Both the position numbers and the translations under genes were made by a program. The notes below the pieces were generated by a model. It was given only the letters and a program-made list of their open reading frames with translations. It had not been told where the DNA came from and made no database searches. Positions 12,242 through 24,909 of a DNA stretch of 64,000 nt are shown here, piece by piece; position 1 is the first letter of the stretch, and each line of letters starts with the position of its first letter. Origin of the DNA: Lantana camara (Eukaryota; Streptophyta; Magnoliopsida; Lamiales; Verbenaceae); NCBI GenBank assembly GCA_037501455.1, contig CM074861.1, positions 98,061,001 to 98,125,000 of the forward strand, read 5' to 3'.

Positions 12242-13196
12242 TCAAAAAAGTGTGACAATTGTACGTAAAATTACATAGAATTTTTAAAGATGAATCATAA
12301 ATAAGTGGAGCGTAACTAAGGAGCCAACTTAACTAATGTTCGAGTTTTTGCTCAGTATTTCTATATTCTAAAATAAATTAATAACTAAAATTTTTATTTA
12401 TTGTTCGTAATTTGTGAGCTCGATTTTTTTTATATGCCTCCCATTCCCAACATATATTAAAGTTTTACTCTAACCAATTTCGGAGTTAAATATCATAAGA
12501 TTTGATTAATCAATATACCTCCCAGTAATTTTGACATGACAAAATATTATTGAGCCACGTGACACACTCTGCGAGGACTCACGTGATCCTACGCCAGTCT
12601 TGGCCAACCATAAACATGTGTCCGCCACCTCAACCCCGCTTCGAGCCAGATGGATTCCACGTGTTGCCCTGTTGACACCATATAAGGCCAAGTGGATGCA
12701 CGACTCTTTGCCATGCGGCGTAATCACCCTCAGATCGATTAAATCGATCAGGCGAGTCAATTCCCACATCTCTCCGAAACATCGATAACGTTAGAGGAGC
12801 TCGAGCTGGCCTTGCAACACAAGTCAGGTCGATTTGTTCTTCGATCTCCTAAGCGACCGTACTCTTTAGACCGTACCTCGATCTCTAGATCGATTTATGA
12901 GTCACCAGACAAGTATGTGCCATAAAGCATTTCTGTCGGGACACGCGTCATCATATCATTCCCTAGGACAAAACGTACGAGGTAGCATTAATTGCTCCCC
13001 AATACGTAAATTACCCAAAAGGAAGAAATGTGCACTGACAGTACAAACATCGGTCAGGTCGATTATAACCTATAGCTAGAACGATATACGGCGACATTAA
13101 TACCAATTCAAAGTACACCTACTACTGTGTTAATGATCCCAGGGCTATAATACCAACCCCCATGAACAGTTGTTGGTAAACATTTAAGAGCATTCA
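12242..13196. other. Unassigned DNA left of the LARD, possibly an old LTR
   Basis: From about 12500 the base composition becomes balanced, with CACGTG motifs and GATCGATT repeats. Across the LARD insertion it would have joined 24048-24250, which contains ACTGACTTGAGCATCGGAGG, a phrase common in plant gypsy LTRs. This suggests the LARD landed in a degraded LTR. No termini were located, so this stays tentative. The TSD copy ATTCA is at 13192-13196. Confidence 0.3.
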
Positions 13197-13731
13197 TGTA
13201 ACGCCCCCGTTTTTCAGTTTAAATAATGTGGCGTATTTGTTTATAAATTGCGCGATTCAATTATTTAATTATATGATTACTTGTTCATAAGTGTTTTTAT
13301 TTGATTTAAACTATAAACTATTAATATTTAATTTAATTCATTTTATTTCTACTTTGATACTTAGTGTTTAAATTCTTAATTAAGGTTTCATGTTACCTTA
13401 ACTATTTCGGTAATTTCGTTAATTAATTTCAACATGTTATTAGTTGGTTTTAATTTAATTAATATGGAATTTAAGTTTTAGTAAATTATTTATAACTATA
13501 TGAATTCGTTCATGCGCATGAGTGTTCTATTTGCGCTTCGTTCATATATGTAATGATATCGGATTGGTATGGAAATTTAGTATGTCGTAAATATGTGTGT
13601 TATGAACATGCCTGTATGCTCGGTTTATGTTTTCGGATTCATTTGACGTGTTTATGAATTTAATTTTGATTGTGGAACCAAATCGGGGGCTAACGAGCAA
13701 TTAGCGCACCCTTGGTTCCGTGCGTGATATC

Positions 13732-13760
13732 TTGAGCTCGGGAATTCGGATTCGAATTCC
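13732..13760 (+). promoter_or_regulatory. Conserved LTR box (GAGCTC plus AATTCGnATTCGAATTC)
   Basis: GAGCTCGGGAATTCGG followed by ATTCGAATTCC. The 3' LTR has it at 20717-20745. Inverted equivalents occur at 53041-53068, 54010-54038, 56872-56900 and 62956-62983 in otherwise diverged LTRs. Function unknown. Confidence 0.6.
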
Positions 13761-15017
13761 GTCAACTCCGTTGCCTTCGTATCGACGATTCGGAGACAAT
13801 GGAACAAGCCTCACACCTTTTTGAAATCATTAAGACCTCCGAAATCCAACCGTAACGAGCAACCCGTGCAAGAAGAGCTTCTTTTGTTGACTAGTCTTCA
13901 TGGTGGGACCCTATAACACCCCTTAACCTAACCCTACCTTAACCATGACTTATCTACCTTGAGTTAAGCCCTTTCTCTCCTCTTTAGCTCTGAAAACCGA
14001 ACCACATATCTCCATTTCCAGCTGCAACTGAAACGAGAGAGGGAAGAAGAGGAGAAGAGAGAAACCCTTGGCCATTTTTGTGGTTTTGGAGCTCAAACCA
14101 CCACCTTTCTCTCCCAAACCTTCAAGGTATGAATATTTATGTCTTATATACTCTATTATACTTGATTTCATCTTCTTACAACATGATTTGGATCAGATTT
14201 GATTAGGGTTTGAATTATGAGATTGGTATGAACTTTTAGGGATTTTTGCTCTTGTGACCTATTTGCTTGTGTAGCTGATTTCCTTGCGTGTAAATGAGTA
14301 TATGAGCTTTTTATTGGCTTATTTATTTCCTAACTGATAGTATATGATGTTAGGAGGATTTCACCTCTTGCTCCTTTTATAAAATTTTGAGATATGGAGC
14401 TCCAAACTTGATGATCAAACTACTTCCCCTGTTTTCGAACTGCTGTATGAAATATTGTGTTGATGCTTGATCAAATGGTCTCCATTTCGTGTGAAATTGC
14501 TTGGAGTTGATGTACACTCATTGTTATATATGTTAGCATTCATGTTTCAAGTATTTGGTTCCATTTGAAGCCTCAAAACCGGAATACATGGCCTGTTTTT
14601 ATGCATGCACCATGACAGATTTGTTGTTGTTGCCTATGTGTGGTTGTTGGTCACCCTAATGTGCTTTAAATTGTGCCATTTTGCATATATATGATGTATA
14701 TTAGTTGTTTAGTATGTTAGCATGCATTCCCCAAAGTTTCAGATCCAAATTCAAGCCCTAAGTACTTGATCAAGGCATGATAGAATCATTAGGGTTCATA
14801 TGTGCGATTTTGGCGACCCAGTTTTGTTGCATGGATTCGATGATCTTAACGTGTGATTTAGCCTTTGCACTCTAAATGAAAAATGTTCATAACATGCCAA
14901 ATATGTTGTATATTAAGTTTCAGAGCATTTGGAGTTCATTTGGTATGTTTTGGATTGAGTTTGTAAGGGATCAGTTTTGCCCTGTTTGTTGTGTGTTTTT
15001 CGCCACTGACCTAAATC

Positions 15018-15127
15018 CGCGAGGGTGGATTTTTCCCTTTGGAAAAATCCGCGGGGGTGGATTTGAAGCAGTGGGACTGGACCAGATCCATGGGGGTGGA
15101 TTTTTTTCCATGGGGGTGGATTTTGTC
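15018..15127 (+). repeat. Array of AAATCC...GGATTT inverted repeats in the LARD LTR
   Basis: Four copies of a GGGTGGATTT unit, mostly preceded by (A)AATCCGCG or GATCCATG, so that several units form AAATCC/GGATTT hairpins with a G-rich loop. The copy in the 3' LTR is at 22003-22112. It occupies the same context as the palindrome arrays of the other gypsy-type LTRs here. Confidence 0.75.
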
Positions 15128-17065
15128 CAGCCTGTTTTTGTTACTCCGATTCCATTTTTCTTCGTTTGTTTGATCTTCCTCCACCTCTTTTATGACTTCT
15201 ACACTATGCTAACATGTATTATTATGTGTTATGATTATGAAATGGAATTCATGACTTGAATTGATATGTTTTGGTCGAGCAACAAACTACTATGATATTA
15301 TATGACTTAAGTGCTAATGCGTGAAATGTTAAGTACCTTCTTATAATATTTTGATATCTTAAATGATTTCTTTTGCTTCTATATTTATTATATACATTGT
15401 AAACTTGTTTATGTAGCTTCTATGAATACTATATGGAAGTTATGAACGAATGAACTTGATAACTCCATGTATTGAATGTACTTGAATGAATTACGTGATA
15501 ATGCGACTCATCTTGTAACTAACGCATCCCTTATGTGTTCAATGGATTCCTTTCACATCTAAATGATTCATGCGCATTGTAAACATGTTGATATTTATCT
15601 TATGATTATTGTATGGAATTTTTGGCTCGTTTTGATTTGAATTATGAAACATATGATACGATTGAACGTGAAACCTTCATGTATTGAATGTACATGGGTT
15701 GAGTGCTTGAGTATATGTTTCCATGACATTGTATTACTTCTTATGCATCTCATACCACGTTAATGCATTGCCGTGCGTCTTATATGGTTCATTTGGAGTC
15801 TTGAGTCTCACAAAGTACACTACATTGTCTTCTGTTCCGTTTCTCCAGGGTGGAGACTTGCTGGGTTCATAAGGCACCATGAGTCTTCCTTCTTTTGGTA
15901 TTGTCGGTAAGGTGTAACAGGTGGGTTTCTCTTCTACTAGTTAATGACCCTATATAATCCTAACATGTAAAGATTTCGGCCAAAATTATTATATAAATAT
16001 AGAGTCATTTATCGAGTCTATGATTTTGAACGTATAGCCTTTCTTTTATGAATACCTACCGAATGTTTTGGCGAGAAATGTATGAATGAATGTTATGCAC
16101 AGAATGGGGCCCAGGGACTTGGTGTGAGTGGTGACCCGAGGAGGCATGGGCTGACGGTGAACCCTCACACTAGTCCCACCAATGAACGGCGTAACCGGAC
16201 CCCGTTAGGAGTTAGCGGGGAATGGACGCTGAGTGCCATCTGGGGAGTCATGAAACCCTTTTGGTCAATGAATGGATGGTTCGGGCCGATCACCCGGCCA
16301 TCACCCGGAGGAAGAAGGTGTAAATGTTTATGATTGTGCACAAAAGAATGATATGTATGAATGAATGAATGAACGAATGTATGAATGATTAATGGATTAC
16401 ACAAGGTGTTGGTTGGAGATAATGCACGCCCACTCGCCGGGCCACAAATGACCTAATTAATGGAATTTGATGGTTATAATCCCTTTTGATGATTTCTTTA
16501 TCTCACCCACTTGGGAAATGCTTTGAAAACCTCAATTGGGGATTATAACTTGCATGTGAATGTTTAAATACTGTCTTATATTATATTATGCCCTGTTTTA
16601 TACCCACCAGTCTCCTATAGACTGAACCCGGCTTTGTTTTCAGTTTTGCAGGTTTTGGTGTGCTAGGCGGGGTTCCGAGTCGGTCAAGTTCTATGTCTTA
16701 GTTTGAGTCACTTGCACGCATCTTTGTATTTAATTAAGGGATGAAAGAATGTATGTATGAATCACGGTTATGGTTATGATTATGAATTATGGTTACAGTT
16801 ATGTTTGAATTTCGGGATTAGGTATTTATGCTAGTTGAACCCTTGCTTCTTATGTTTATTATGAATGGTATGATTTGTTTTGAAATTTCATGTATTTCAG
16901 TCTTATTCTTTTGGTTTTAAGTTTAGCTCCCGCCTAGCATAGCGAGTGAGTGAGTCCCCGTTCGCTGTGAGCTTGGTTCATGTATGGATTTTCCATTTCA
17001 TGTGTGGATCGGGCTCATAGTGCGGGGGATGTGGCGCCTATCGTCCCGGGTGCTACATCCTTAAG

Positions 17066-17078
17066 TGGTATCAGAGCC
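17066..17078 (+). other. Primer-binding site of the LARD
   Basis: TGGTATCAGAGCC lies nine bases after the 5' LTR end. It matches the 3' end of plant initiator methionine tRNA in complement, the usual minus-strand primer for many plant LTR elements. Confidence 0.9.
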
Positions 17079-20000
17079 CGGTTACAAAACCGGTGTTCTC
17101 GTGTCTTGTGTGAGTTAGTCTAGGTCGTACGGCTTAGGGACTATATGACAATGTGTGCATTGCATTGATCTTGAACATGAGTTTGGCTTTCCTTTTTGAA
17201 TTTTGCTAGACTATCTGTTGCAATTACATAAGGATCCTTGCATTAATTGTTGAAAATGTGTCATGAGCATGCACTAATCGCATGCATCTACTCTTGAAGT
17301 AAGCTATGATTTATAGGTTATGGAGATAATATCAAACCACGGCCAAGTTCTACGATAAAGAAGATCGATTGCAAACTTTTCTGAGACATGGAAGATGGGC
17401 AGGATACTCTGGGAAGAATGTAGAGAATTAGAGATGTGAGACTTCCCAAATGGAGCTAGAGTCAAGGAGGAGGATTCGGAATGGAAGATTGAATCTAGAG
17501 ATGCGATGGCAGAGAGACAATTGGTGAAATCGGAATAGGAGTTAATCATGGGATTGTTGGGACTCAAAAGACTAATTTATAAGAATCTACTACTTGGAGT
17601 GTTTTAATTGGATTCAGCAAGATCTTTCAACCTAAAGAATGAAGTGAACGAATCTTGAAGATATTTTGATCCCGGATTGGATCGTTGAAGAGGTCTCAAT
17701 AATTAGGAGAGACTAAGATGGGTCGACAAGAAGGATTTCTGATTAAGCCTAGTGAACTGAAATCAAGTCTGTCGAAGTTAAGACCGGGAAGAGTTGGACT
17801 TGGGTGCTCTGGATTTCGATCGTGATGGGAAACTCATAAACAATCGTCACGGGAATCTTGATCAAGGTGTTGATTGGGATATGAGTTCGTTTTCCCAAAA
17901 CCAAGCTGAATTGCCATGTTGTGAAGTAAAATGGAAGATATGAAGCAACAAATGGAAATGGTAAAGAAAGGCAATCACTCCTTGCAAGGAAATCATGCGC
18001 TCAAATGTAAGCAGTTGGAGGTGAATTGAACTCACAAGGGATAGGCACGGGATTCTTGATTAAGGTGACGATTAGAAGTAAAGGTCGAATTGCGAGGAGA
18101 AGTGTGGATGCTAACTCCTTGGAAGTGAAAGATACAAGTTGATTTATGAAGATGCATGGGAATCTCGAAGACCGTGGGAAAGGCAAGGAATAATTACCAA
18201 GTCAAAGTAACCGCGGGACTTGGAGTAGCAAGGAAAAGCTGTCGAGCTAACTACTTACCCCATTGGTGACAGGTTCCAAAGCATCCATAGCACGTGCATC
18301 ATATTTTACATTAATTATTTATTCTCTTGATCTTGTGTTATTCGTGCATTTCTAATTGGTTTCGTTGCGCTAAGGTATTGTATAATTGCTTGATATAAAC
18401 GTGACCCATGCATGGTCATTTTAACCCAGCATGCATTTTAGTGTTTACTTGATAGGAAGTCCTTCCGCCTCAACTATCAAGTATCAGTACAACTGAGCCG
18501 CATCTGAATTATGAGGAAGGTGAATTGGGGAAATAAGAACTTCCATTGAGGGATAGGTTAACGTAAACAAGAATTCAGAAGGAGTTTCGAACATCAAGAG
18601 AACTGGGGAAGGAGTTGAAAGGTCAAATCCTTGATTTCTATATCAGTTAAACTTCACCTAATGGGATTTACTCATCAAGAATTTCGATAAAAGAAGAATC
18701 AATGGAGTTCAACCGGGAGAGCAAATTTTAAGGGGGAGAGCACGACCGAGAGATAAAATGGAAGATGGAAGTAATGCTCGAATAAATATGTCAATAGCAA
18801 CAACGTGGATGCAAATTAAGGAGAATCCGGAAATCCTAATGGTGGCCATTGGAAATGAATAAGAGGACGGTAATGGTTAAGTTGTTAAGAGAGAAGTGAC
18901 GATGCCAAATTCGAGGAAAGATTTTTCGAGATATAAAAAAGAAAGTTTACTGAACGACTCTATGCCTGGAATTCCGAATTGGGAGTGATGAAATTATATG
19001 GGAGTTTCTGTGACCTCCTAAGATGGAATTAAATAAAGGAAAATTGGATCAATCTATTATATGAGGGGATGTTGTCGGCCAAGATTTATTTAGTAGAAGT
19101 ATTAAGGGATCCGAGACAACATTATTAAGTTATCGGTTCTATCAAAGGTGATCCGGAAGGAAATTCACGAAGAAACCAAACCGGAAAAGATGATCATTGG
19201 AGGATTTACATCAAACTTCAAAACGCATCAAGAACATTTTATCTTCGATTCAAGAAATGTGGAGCTAGATGCCAAATATAAACCTAAGGGGTCAAAGGGA
19301 ATGAATGGATACCAGGAACGGAAGATGGAAAAAGGATTCGTGTTAAGGTAGATCCTAATGACGAATACCTCTAGGTAGGGATTGAATTGTCAAGGTGGTC
19401 AGGGGTAGTTATTCTTGAGGATATTTTAAACTCTGATATGAGTAAGATAGTAGCTATGGATCTAACATTGAGAGAGATGGTCTAAGGATATTCGGGGAGG
19501 TCAAGCTCGGTTAATTAAAAAGAATTGGATGGTCGAACGAAGATTGTGGGAAATGGTGAAGACTGGAAATAGTACAAGTCAGAACGGATCCAAGAGTATG
19601 ATCCTTAAAGGATTTATCAATAGCTTCACCGAGGAACCTTGAAGAGGTTCAAGACAAGCTGACCACTGAGTTATCTTCAGGATAGATCTTACACTGGACA
19701 ACGACAACTCTCAATTCTAAACTTTGAAACTTCGATGAACGGTACTTATAGCATTCATGATACATGCATCCATGTAAATTTAACTTATATAATTTTTATG
19801 TTAGGTGCTTTAATCTTGTATTGTGTTAAATTACTTGGAATAATTGGAAATTAATGTGGGCGACATTTATTACTTGCTTTGGGTGCCTTACGTGATTTTA
19901 AATTTGGTTTTGCGTGAGTTGCTTGGGAGTATTGGAGACTTCCTTGCTTTATTTTCGGTTAAGAGACGGGGATTCTCTTATTTTTGTTTGAGAGACGGGG

Positions 20001-20168
20001 TACTCTCTTTGCTTGCGAGAGACGGGGTTATCTCATTGTTGTTGGAGAGACGGGGTTCTCTCATTGCTGCTCGAGAGACGGGGCTCTCTCCTTGTTGTTT
20101 GTGAGAGACGGGGAATCTCTCATTGTTTGATTTCAAGCGTGTTTTGAATCCGAGGACGGATTCTTTTT
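17079..20168 (+). other. Non-coding internal region of the LARD
   Basis: About 3.1 kb of purine-rich sequence with stops in every frame. No zinc knuckle, protease, reverse transcriptase or integrase motif could be seen. Repeated phrases such as GGAAGATGGAA suggest decayed coding DNA, but homology to a gag gene could not be shown by eye. Confidence 0.7.
19962..20125 (+). repeat. Six imperfect tandem GAGAGACGGGG-n-TCTCTC units
   Basis: A 26-28 bp unit is repeated six times. Each contains GAGAGACGGGG, two or three variable bases and (T)CTCTC, followed by a T/G-rich linker. Each unit can form a small GAGAGA/TCTCTC hairpin with a G-rich loop. The block lies just upstream of the polypurine tract. 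Confidence 0.85.
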
Positions 20169-20181
20169 AAGGGGGAGAGAT
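20169..20181 (+). other. Polypurine tract of the LARD
   Basis: AAGGGGGAGAGAT directly abuts the TGTAACG start of the 3' LTR, the expected place for the plus-strand primer. Confidence 0.85.
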
Positions 20182-23100
20182 TGTAACGCCCCCGTTTTTC
20201 AGTTTAAATAATGTGGCGTATTTGTTTATAAATTGCGCGATTCAATTATTTAATTATATGATTACTTGTTCATAAGTGTTTTTATTTGATTTAAACTATA
20301 AACTATTAATATTTAATTTAATTCATTTTATTTCTACTTTGATACTTAGTGTTTAAATTCTTAATTAAGGTTTCATGTTACCTTAACTATTTCGGTAATT
20401 TCGTTAATTAATTTCAACATGTTATTAGTTGGTTTTAATTTAATTAATATGGAATTTAAGTTTTAGTAAATTATTTATAACTATATGAATTCGTTCATGC
20501 GCATGAGTGTTCTATTTGCGCTTCGTTCATATATGTAATGATATCGGATTGGTATGGAAATTTAGTATGTCGTAAATATGTGTGTTATGAACATGCTTGT
20601 ATGCTCGGTTTATGTTTTCGGATTCATTTGACGTGTTTATGAATTTAATTTTGATTGTGGAACCAAATCGGGGGCTAACGAGCAATTAGCGCACCCTTGG
20701 TTCCGTGCGTGATATCTTGAGCTCGGGAATTCGGATTCGAATTCCGTCAACTCCGTTGCCTTCGTATCGACGATTCGGAGACAATGGAACAAGCCTCACA
20801 CCTTTTTGAAATCATTAAGACCTCCGAAATCCAACCGTAACGAGCAACCCGTGCAAGAAGAGCTTCTTTTGTTGACTAGTCTTCATGGTGGGACCCTATA
20901 ACACCCCTTAACCTAACCCTACCTTAACCATGACTTATCTACCTTGAGTTAAGCCCTTTCTCTCCTCTTTAGCTCTGAAAACTGAACCACATATCTCCAT
21001 TTCCAGCTGCAACTGAAACGAGAGAGGGAAGAAGAGGAGAAGAGAGAAACCCTTGGCCATTTTTGTGGTTTTGGAGCTCAAACCACCACCTTTCTCTCCC
21101 AAACCTTCAAGGTATGAATATTTATGTCTTATATACTCTATTATACTTGATTTCATCTTCTTACAACATGATTTGGATCAGATTTGATTAGGGTTTGAAT
21201 TATGAGATTGGTATGAACTTTTAGGGATTTTTGCTCTTGTGACCTATTTGCTTGTGTAGCTGATTTCCTTGCGTGTAAATGAGTATATGAGCTTTTTATT
21301 GGCTTATTTATTTCCTAACTGATAGTATATGATGTTAGGAGGATTTCACCTCTTGCTCCTTTTATAAAATTTTGAGATATGGAGCTCCAAACTTGATGAT
21401 CAAACTACTTCCCCTGTTTTCGAACTGCTGTATGAAATATTGTGTTGATGCTTGATCAAATGGTCTCCATTTCGTGTGAAATTGCTTGGAGTTGATGTAC
21501 ACTCATTGTTATATATGTTAGCATTCATGTTTCAAGTATTTGGTTCCATTTGAAGCCTCAAAACCGGAATACATGGCCTGTTTTTATGCATGCACCATGA
21601 CAGATTTGTTGTTGTTGCCTATGTGTGGTTGTTGGTCACCCTAATGTGCTTTAAATTGTGCCATTTTGCATATATATGATGTATATTAGTTGTTTAGTAT
21701 GTTAGCATGCATTCCCCAAAGTTTCAGATCCAAATTCAAGCCCTAAGTACTTGATCAAGGCATGATAGAATCATTAGGGTTCATATGTGCGATTTTGGCG
21801 ACCCAGTTTTGTTGCATGGATTCGATGATCTTAACGTGTGATTTAGCCTTTGCACTCTAAATGAAAAATGTTCATAACATGCCAAATATGTTGTATATTA
21901 AGTTTCAGAGCATTTGGAGTTCATTTGGTATGTTTTGGATTGAGTTTGTAAGGGATCAGTTTTGCCCTGTTTGTTGTGTGTTTTTCGCCACTGACCTAAA
22001 TCCGCGAGGGTGGATTTTTCCCTTTGGAAAAATCCGCGGGGGTGGATTTGAAGCAGTGGGACTGGACCAGATCCATGGGGGTGGATTTTTTTCCATGGGG
22101 GTGGATTTTGTCCAGCCTGTTTTTGTTACTCCGATTCCATTTTTCTTCGTTTGTTTGATCTTCCTCCACCTCTTTTATGACTTCTACACTATGCTAACAT
22201 GTATTATTATGTGTTATGATTATGAAATGGAATTCATGACTTGAATTGATATGTTTTGGTCGAGCAACAAACTACTATGATATTATATGACTTAAGTGCT
22301 AATGCGTGAAATGTTAAGTACCTTCTTATAATATTTTGATATCTTAAATGATTTCTTTTGCTTCTATATTTATTATATACATTGTAAACTTGTTTATGTA
22401 GCTTCTATGAATACTATATGGAAGTTATGAACGAATGAACTTGATAACTCCATGTATTGAATGTACTTGAATGAATTACGTGATAATGCGACTCATCTTG
22501 TAACTAACGCATCCCTTATGTGTTCAATGGATTCCTTTCACATCTAAATGATTCATGCGCATTGTAAACATGTTGATATTTATCTTATGATTATTGTATG
22601 GAATTTTTGGCTCGTTTTGATTTGAATTATGAAACATATGATACGATTGAACGTGAAACCTTCATGTATTGAATGTACATGGGTTGAGTGCTTGATTATA
22701 TGTTTCCATGACATTGTATTACTTCTTATGCATCTCATACCACGTTAATGCATTGCCGTGCGTCTTATATGGTTCATTTGGAGTCTTGAGTCTCACAAAG
22801 TACACTACATTGTCTTCTGTTCCGTTTCTCCAGGGTGGAGACTTGCTGGGTTCATAAGGCACCATGAGTCTTCCTTCTTTTGGTATTGTCGGTAAGGTGT
22901 AACAGGTGGGTTTCTCTTCTACTAGTTAATGACCCTATATAATCCTAACATGTAAAGATTTCAGCCAAAATTATTATATAAATATAGAGTCATTTATCGA
23001 GTCTATGATTTTGAACGTATAGCCTTTCTTTTATGAATACCTACCGAATGTTTTGGCGAGAAATGTATGAATGAATGTTATGCACAGAATGGGGCCCAGG

Positions 23101-24042
23101 GACTTGGTGTGAGTGGTGACCCGAGGAGGCATGGGCTGACGGTGAACCCTCACACTAGTCCCACCAATGAACGGCGTAACCGGACCCCGTTAGGAGTTAG
23201 CGGGGAATGGACGCTGAGTGCCATCTGGGGAGTCATGAAACCCTTTTGGTCAATGAATGGATGGTTCGGGCCGATCACCCGGCCATCACCCGGAGGAAGA
23301 AGGTGTAAATGTTTATGATTGTGCACAAAAGAATGATATGTATGAATGAATGAATGAACGAATGTATGAATGATTAATGGATTACACAAGGTGTTGGTTG
23401 GAGATAATGCACGCCCACTCGCCGGGCCACAAATGACCTAATTAATGGAATTTGATGGTTATAATCCCTTTTGATGATTTCTTTATCTCACCCACTTGGG
23501 AAATGCTTTGAAAACCTCAATTGGGGATTATAACTTGCATGTGAATGTTTAAATACTGTCTTATATTATATTATGCCCTGTTTTATACCCACCAGTCTCC
23601 TATAGACTGAACCCGGCTTTGTTTTCAGTTTTGCAGGTTTTGGTGTGCTAGGCGGGGTTCCGAGTCGGTCAAGTTCTATGTCTTAGTTTGAGTCACTTGC
23701 ACGCATCTTTGTATTTAATTAAGGGATGAAAGAATGTATGTATGAATCACGGTTATGGTTATGATTATGAATTATGGTTACAGTTATGTTTGAATTTCGG
23801 GATTAGGTATTTATGCTAGTTGAACCCTTGCTTCTTATGTTTATTATGAATGGTATGATTTGTTTTGAAATTTCATGTATTTCAGTCTTATTCTTTTGGT
23901 TTTAAGTTTAGCTCCCGCCTAGCATAGCGAGTGAGTGAGTCCCCGTTCGCTGTGAGCTTGGTTCATGTATGGATTTTCCATTTCATGTGTGGATCGGGCT
24001 CATAGTGCGGGGGATGTGGCGCCTATCGTCCCGGGTGCTACA
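20182..24042 (+). repeat. 3' LTR of the LARD
   Basis: Same length as the 5' LTR and nearly identical. Differences seen by eye are C/T near 13616 versus 20601, CCG/CTG near 13998 versus 20983, G/T near 15710 versus 22695, and G/A near 15979 versus 22964. Confidence 0.95.
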
Positions 24043-24394
24043 ATTCAATAACATTTATTTCTCTCTTTAAATTACCATATACTGACTTGAGCATCGGAGG
24101 GCTTACGTTGGTAAAAACCCCGACTGTTTTACCCCAAGTTGTTGAGTGTTTTGCAGATCTAGTAAAGCCCACTTAAATAAATTATTGACTGATCGGATTA
24201 AGCTAACCAGTCAATTTGACACATCAGTTTGACCAAGTTTTAGCATGATCAAATTTCATTGGAAATAACATCATGAAGATTTCATATAATATAACTTATG
24301 AGAAGATAATTATAAAAAAAAAAAAAAAAACTTTCTTAAAAAGAATTAATATCAAAATTTTTTGAAATCAACCACAAAAAAATAATAATATCGG
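24043..24394. other. DNA right of the LARD, possible old LTR remnant
   Basis: Starts with the TSD copy ATTCA and continues the sequence interrupted at 13196. Contains ACTGACTTGAGCATCGGAGG and a 17-nt A run near 24316. No gene. Confidence 0.35.
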
Positions 24395-24650
24395 GTAATA
24401 TGGGATAAATCCCCAACTGGGCATCATATTTTTACTTAACTCCCTATTTTGGCAAAATGTCGTATGATTTTTACATAATGTAGTACTTAAAATACCTCTC
24501 AAAATATGTTGTATAATTTTCACAAAATGTAGTACTAAAACGTTCTAATGCCGTATTTATATCCTATTATGTTGTATAATTTTATGGGACGTAAAGTAAA
24601 AATATTCCAAACTGATGGGGAGTTATTTCAAACTGCCCCTAATAATATCA
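24395..24650. mobile_element. Possible MITE with imperfect inverted ends
   Basis: GGGATAAATCCCCAACTGG near the left and, inverted, a matching AAATAACTCCCCATCAGTTTGG-type end near the right. The interior repeats ATGTTGTATAATTTT and AAAATGTAGTACT motifs. No target duplication was found, so this is tentative. Confidence 0.4.
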
Positions 24651-24691
24651 ATAAAATACATTAAAAAAAATATCAATAAAAATACAAATAG

Positions 24692-24909
24692 GGTTAATCT
24701 TTTTTGTACCCAAACTTTAGGGTATTTTGCACTTTAGTACTCAACCTTTAAAATTTTATACTTTAGTACTCAACCTTTGAATTTTGTTGCACTTAAGTAC
24801 CCGATTTCAAATCCAACTAATAAAAAAATGAGATGTGTTATTTTTTTAATCAGTAAGAAAATAAAACATGTTATTTTTTTATTGGTTTGGGTGCAAAATA
24901 AGATTAACC
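24692..24909. mobile_element. Short MITE (218 bp)
   Basis: Inverted ends GGTTAATCTTTTTTG and GGTTAATCTTATTTTG, extending into a shared CACCCAAAC / TACCCAAAC block. The interior has a duplicated TTTAGTACTCAACCTTT phrase. No coding capacity and no clear target duplication. Confidence 0.6.

Larger units (their letters stand above)
13197..17057 (+). repeat. 5' LTR of the LARD
   Basis: Begins TGTAACGCCCCCG and ends CCGGGTGCTACA. A pyrimidine-rich, leader-like section at 13960-14130 ends in CAAG/GTATGAA, a plausible splice donor for the element RNA. The short frames inside (for example 14876-15259) recur unchanged in the 3' LTR, as expected of an LTR, and show no protein-family signature. Confidence 0.95.
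13197..24042 (+). mobile_element. Complete LARD-type LTR retrotransposon (10,846 bp), non-autonomous
   Basis: Two LTRs of identical length (3861 bp) flank a 3124-bp internal region, and the whole is bounded by a perfect ATTCA duplication (13192-13196 and 24043-24047). A primer-binding site follows the 5' LTR and a purine tract precedes the 3' LTR, which fixes the strand. The internal region has no gag or pol reading frame; its longest frames are under 90 codons. Very long LTRs with a conserved-size non-coding interior define large retrotransposon derivatives (LARDs), mobilised in trans by a relative. The LTRs differ at only about four positions by eye, so insertion is recent. The LTR end resembles the gypsy-type LTRs at 47447-63682. 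Confidence 0.93.

Noticed and set aside
12500..13196. A complete older LTR into which the LARD inserted
   Set aside because: Compositional hints and one typical phrase on the right flank were found, but no TG/CA termini or target duplication could be located.
14876..15259. A 127-codon open frame, repeated exactly at 21861-22244
   Set aside because: Lies wholly within the LARD LTR and includes the inverted-repeat array. No protein-family pattern; identical repetition reflects LTR identity, not a conserved gene.
17066..17078. A tRNA gene
   Set aside because: Only the 3' complement of initiator Met tRNA is present, as a primer-binding site; no cloverleaf exists. No tRNA or rRNA gene was recognised elsewhere.
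19962..20125. CRISPR-like regular repeats
   Set aside because: Units are imperfect, spacers are only a few bases and similar to one another, and the setting is a plant retrotransposon.
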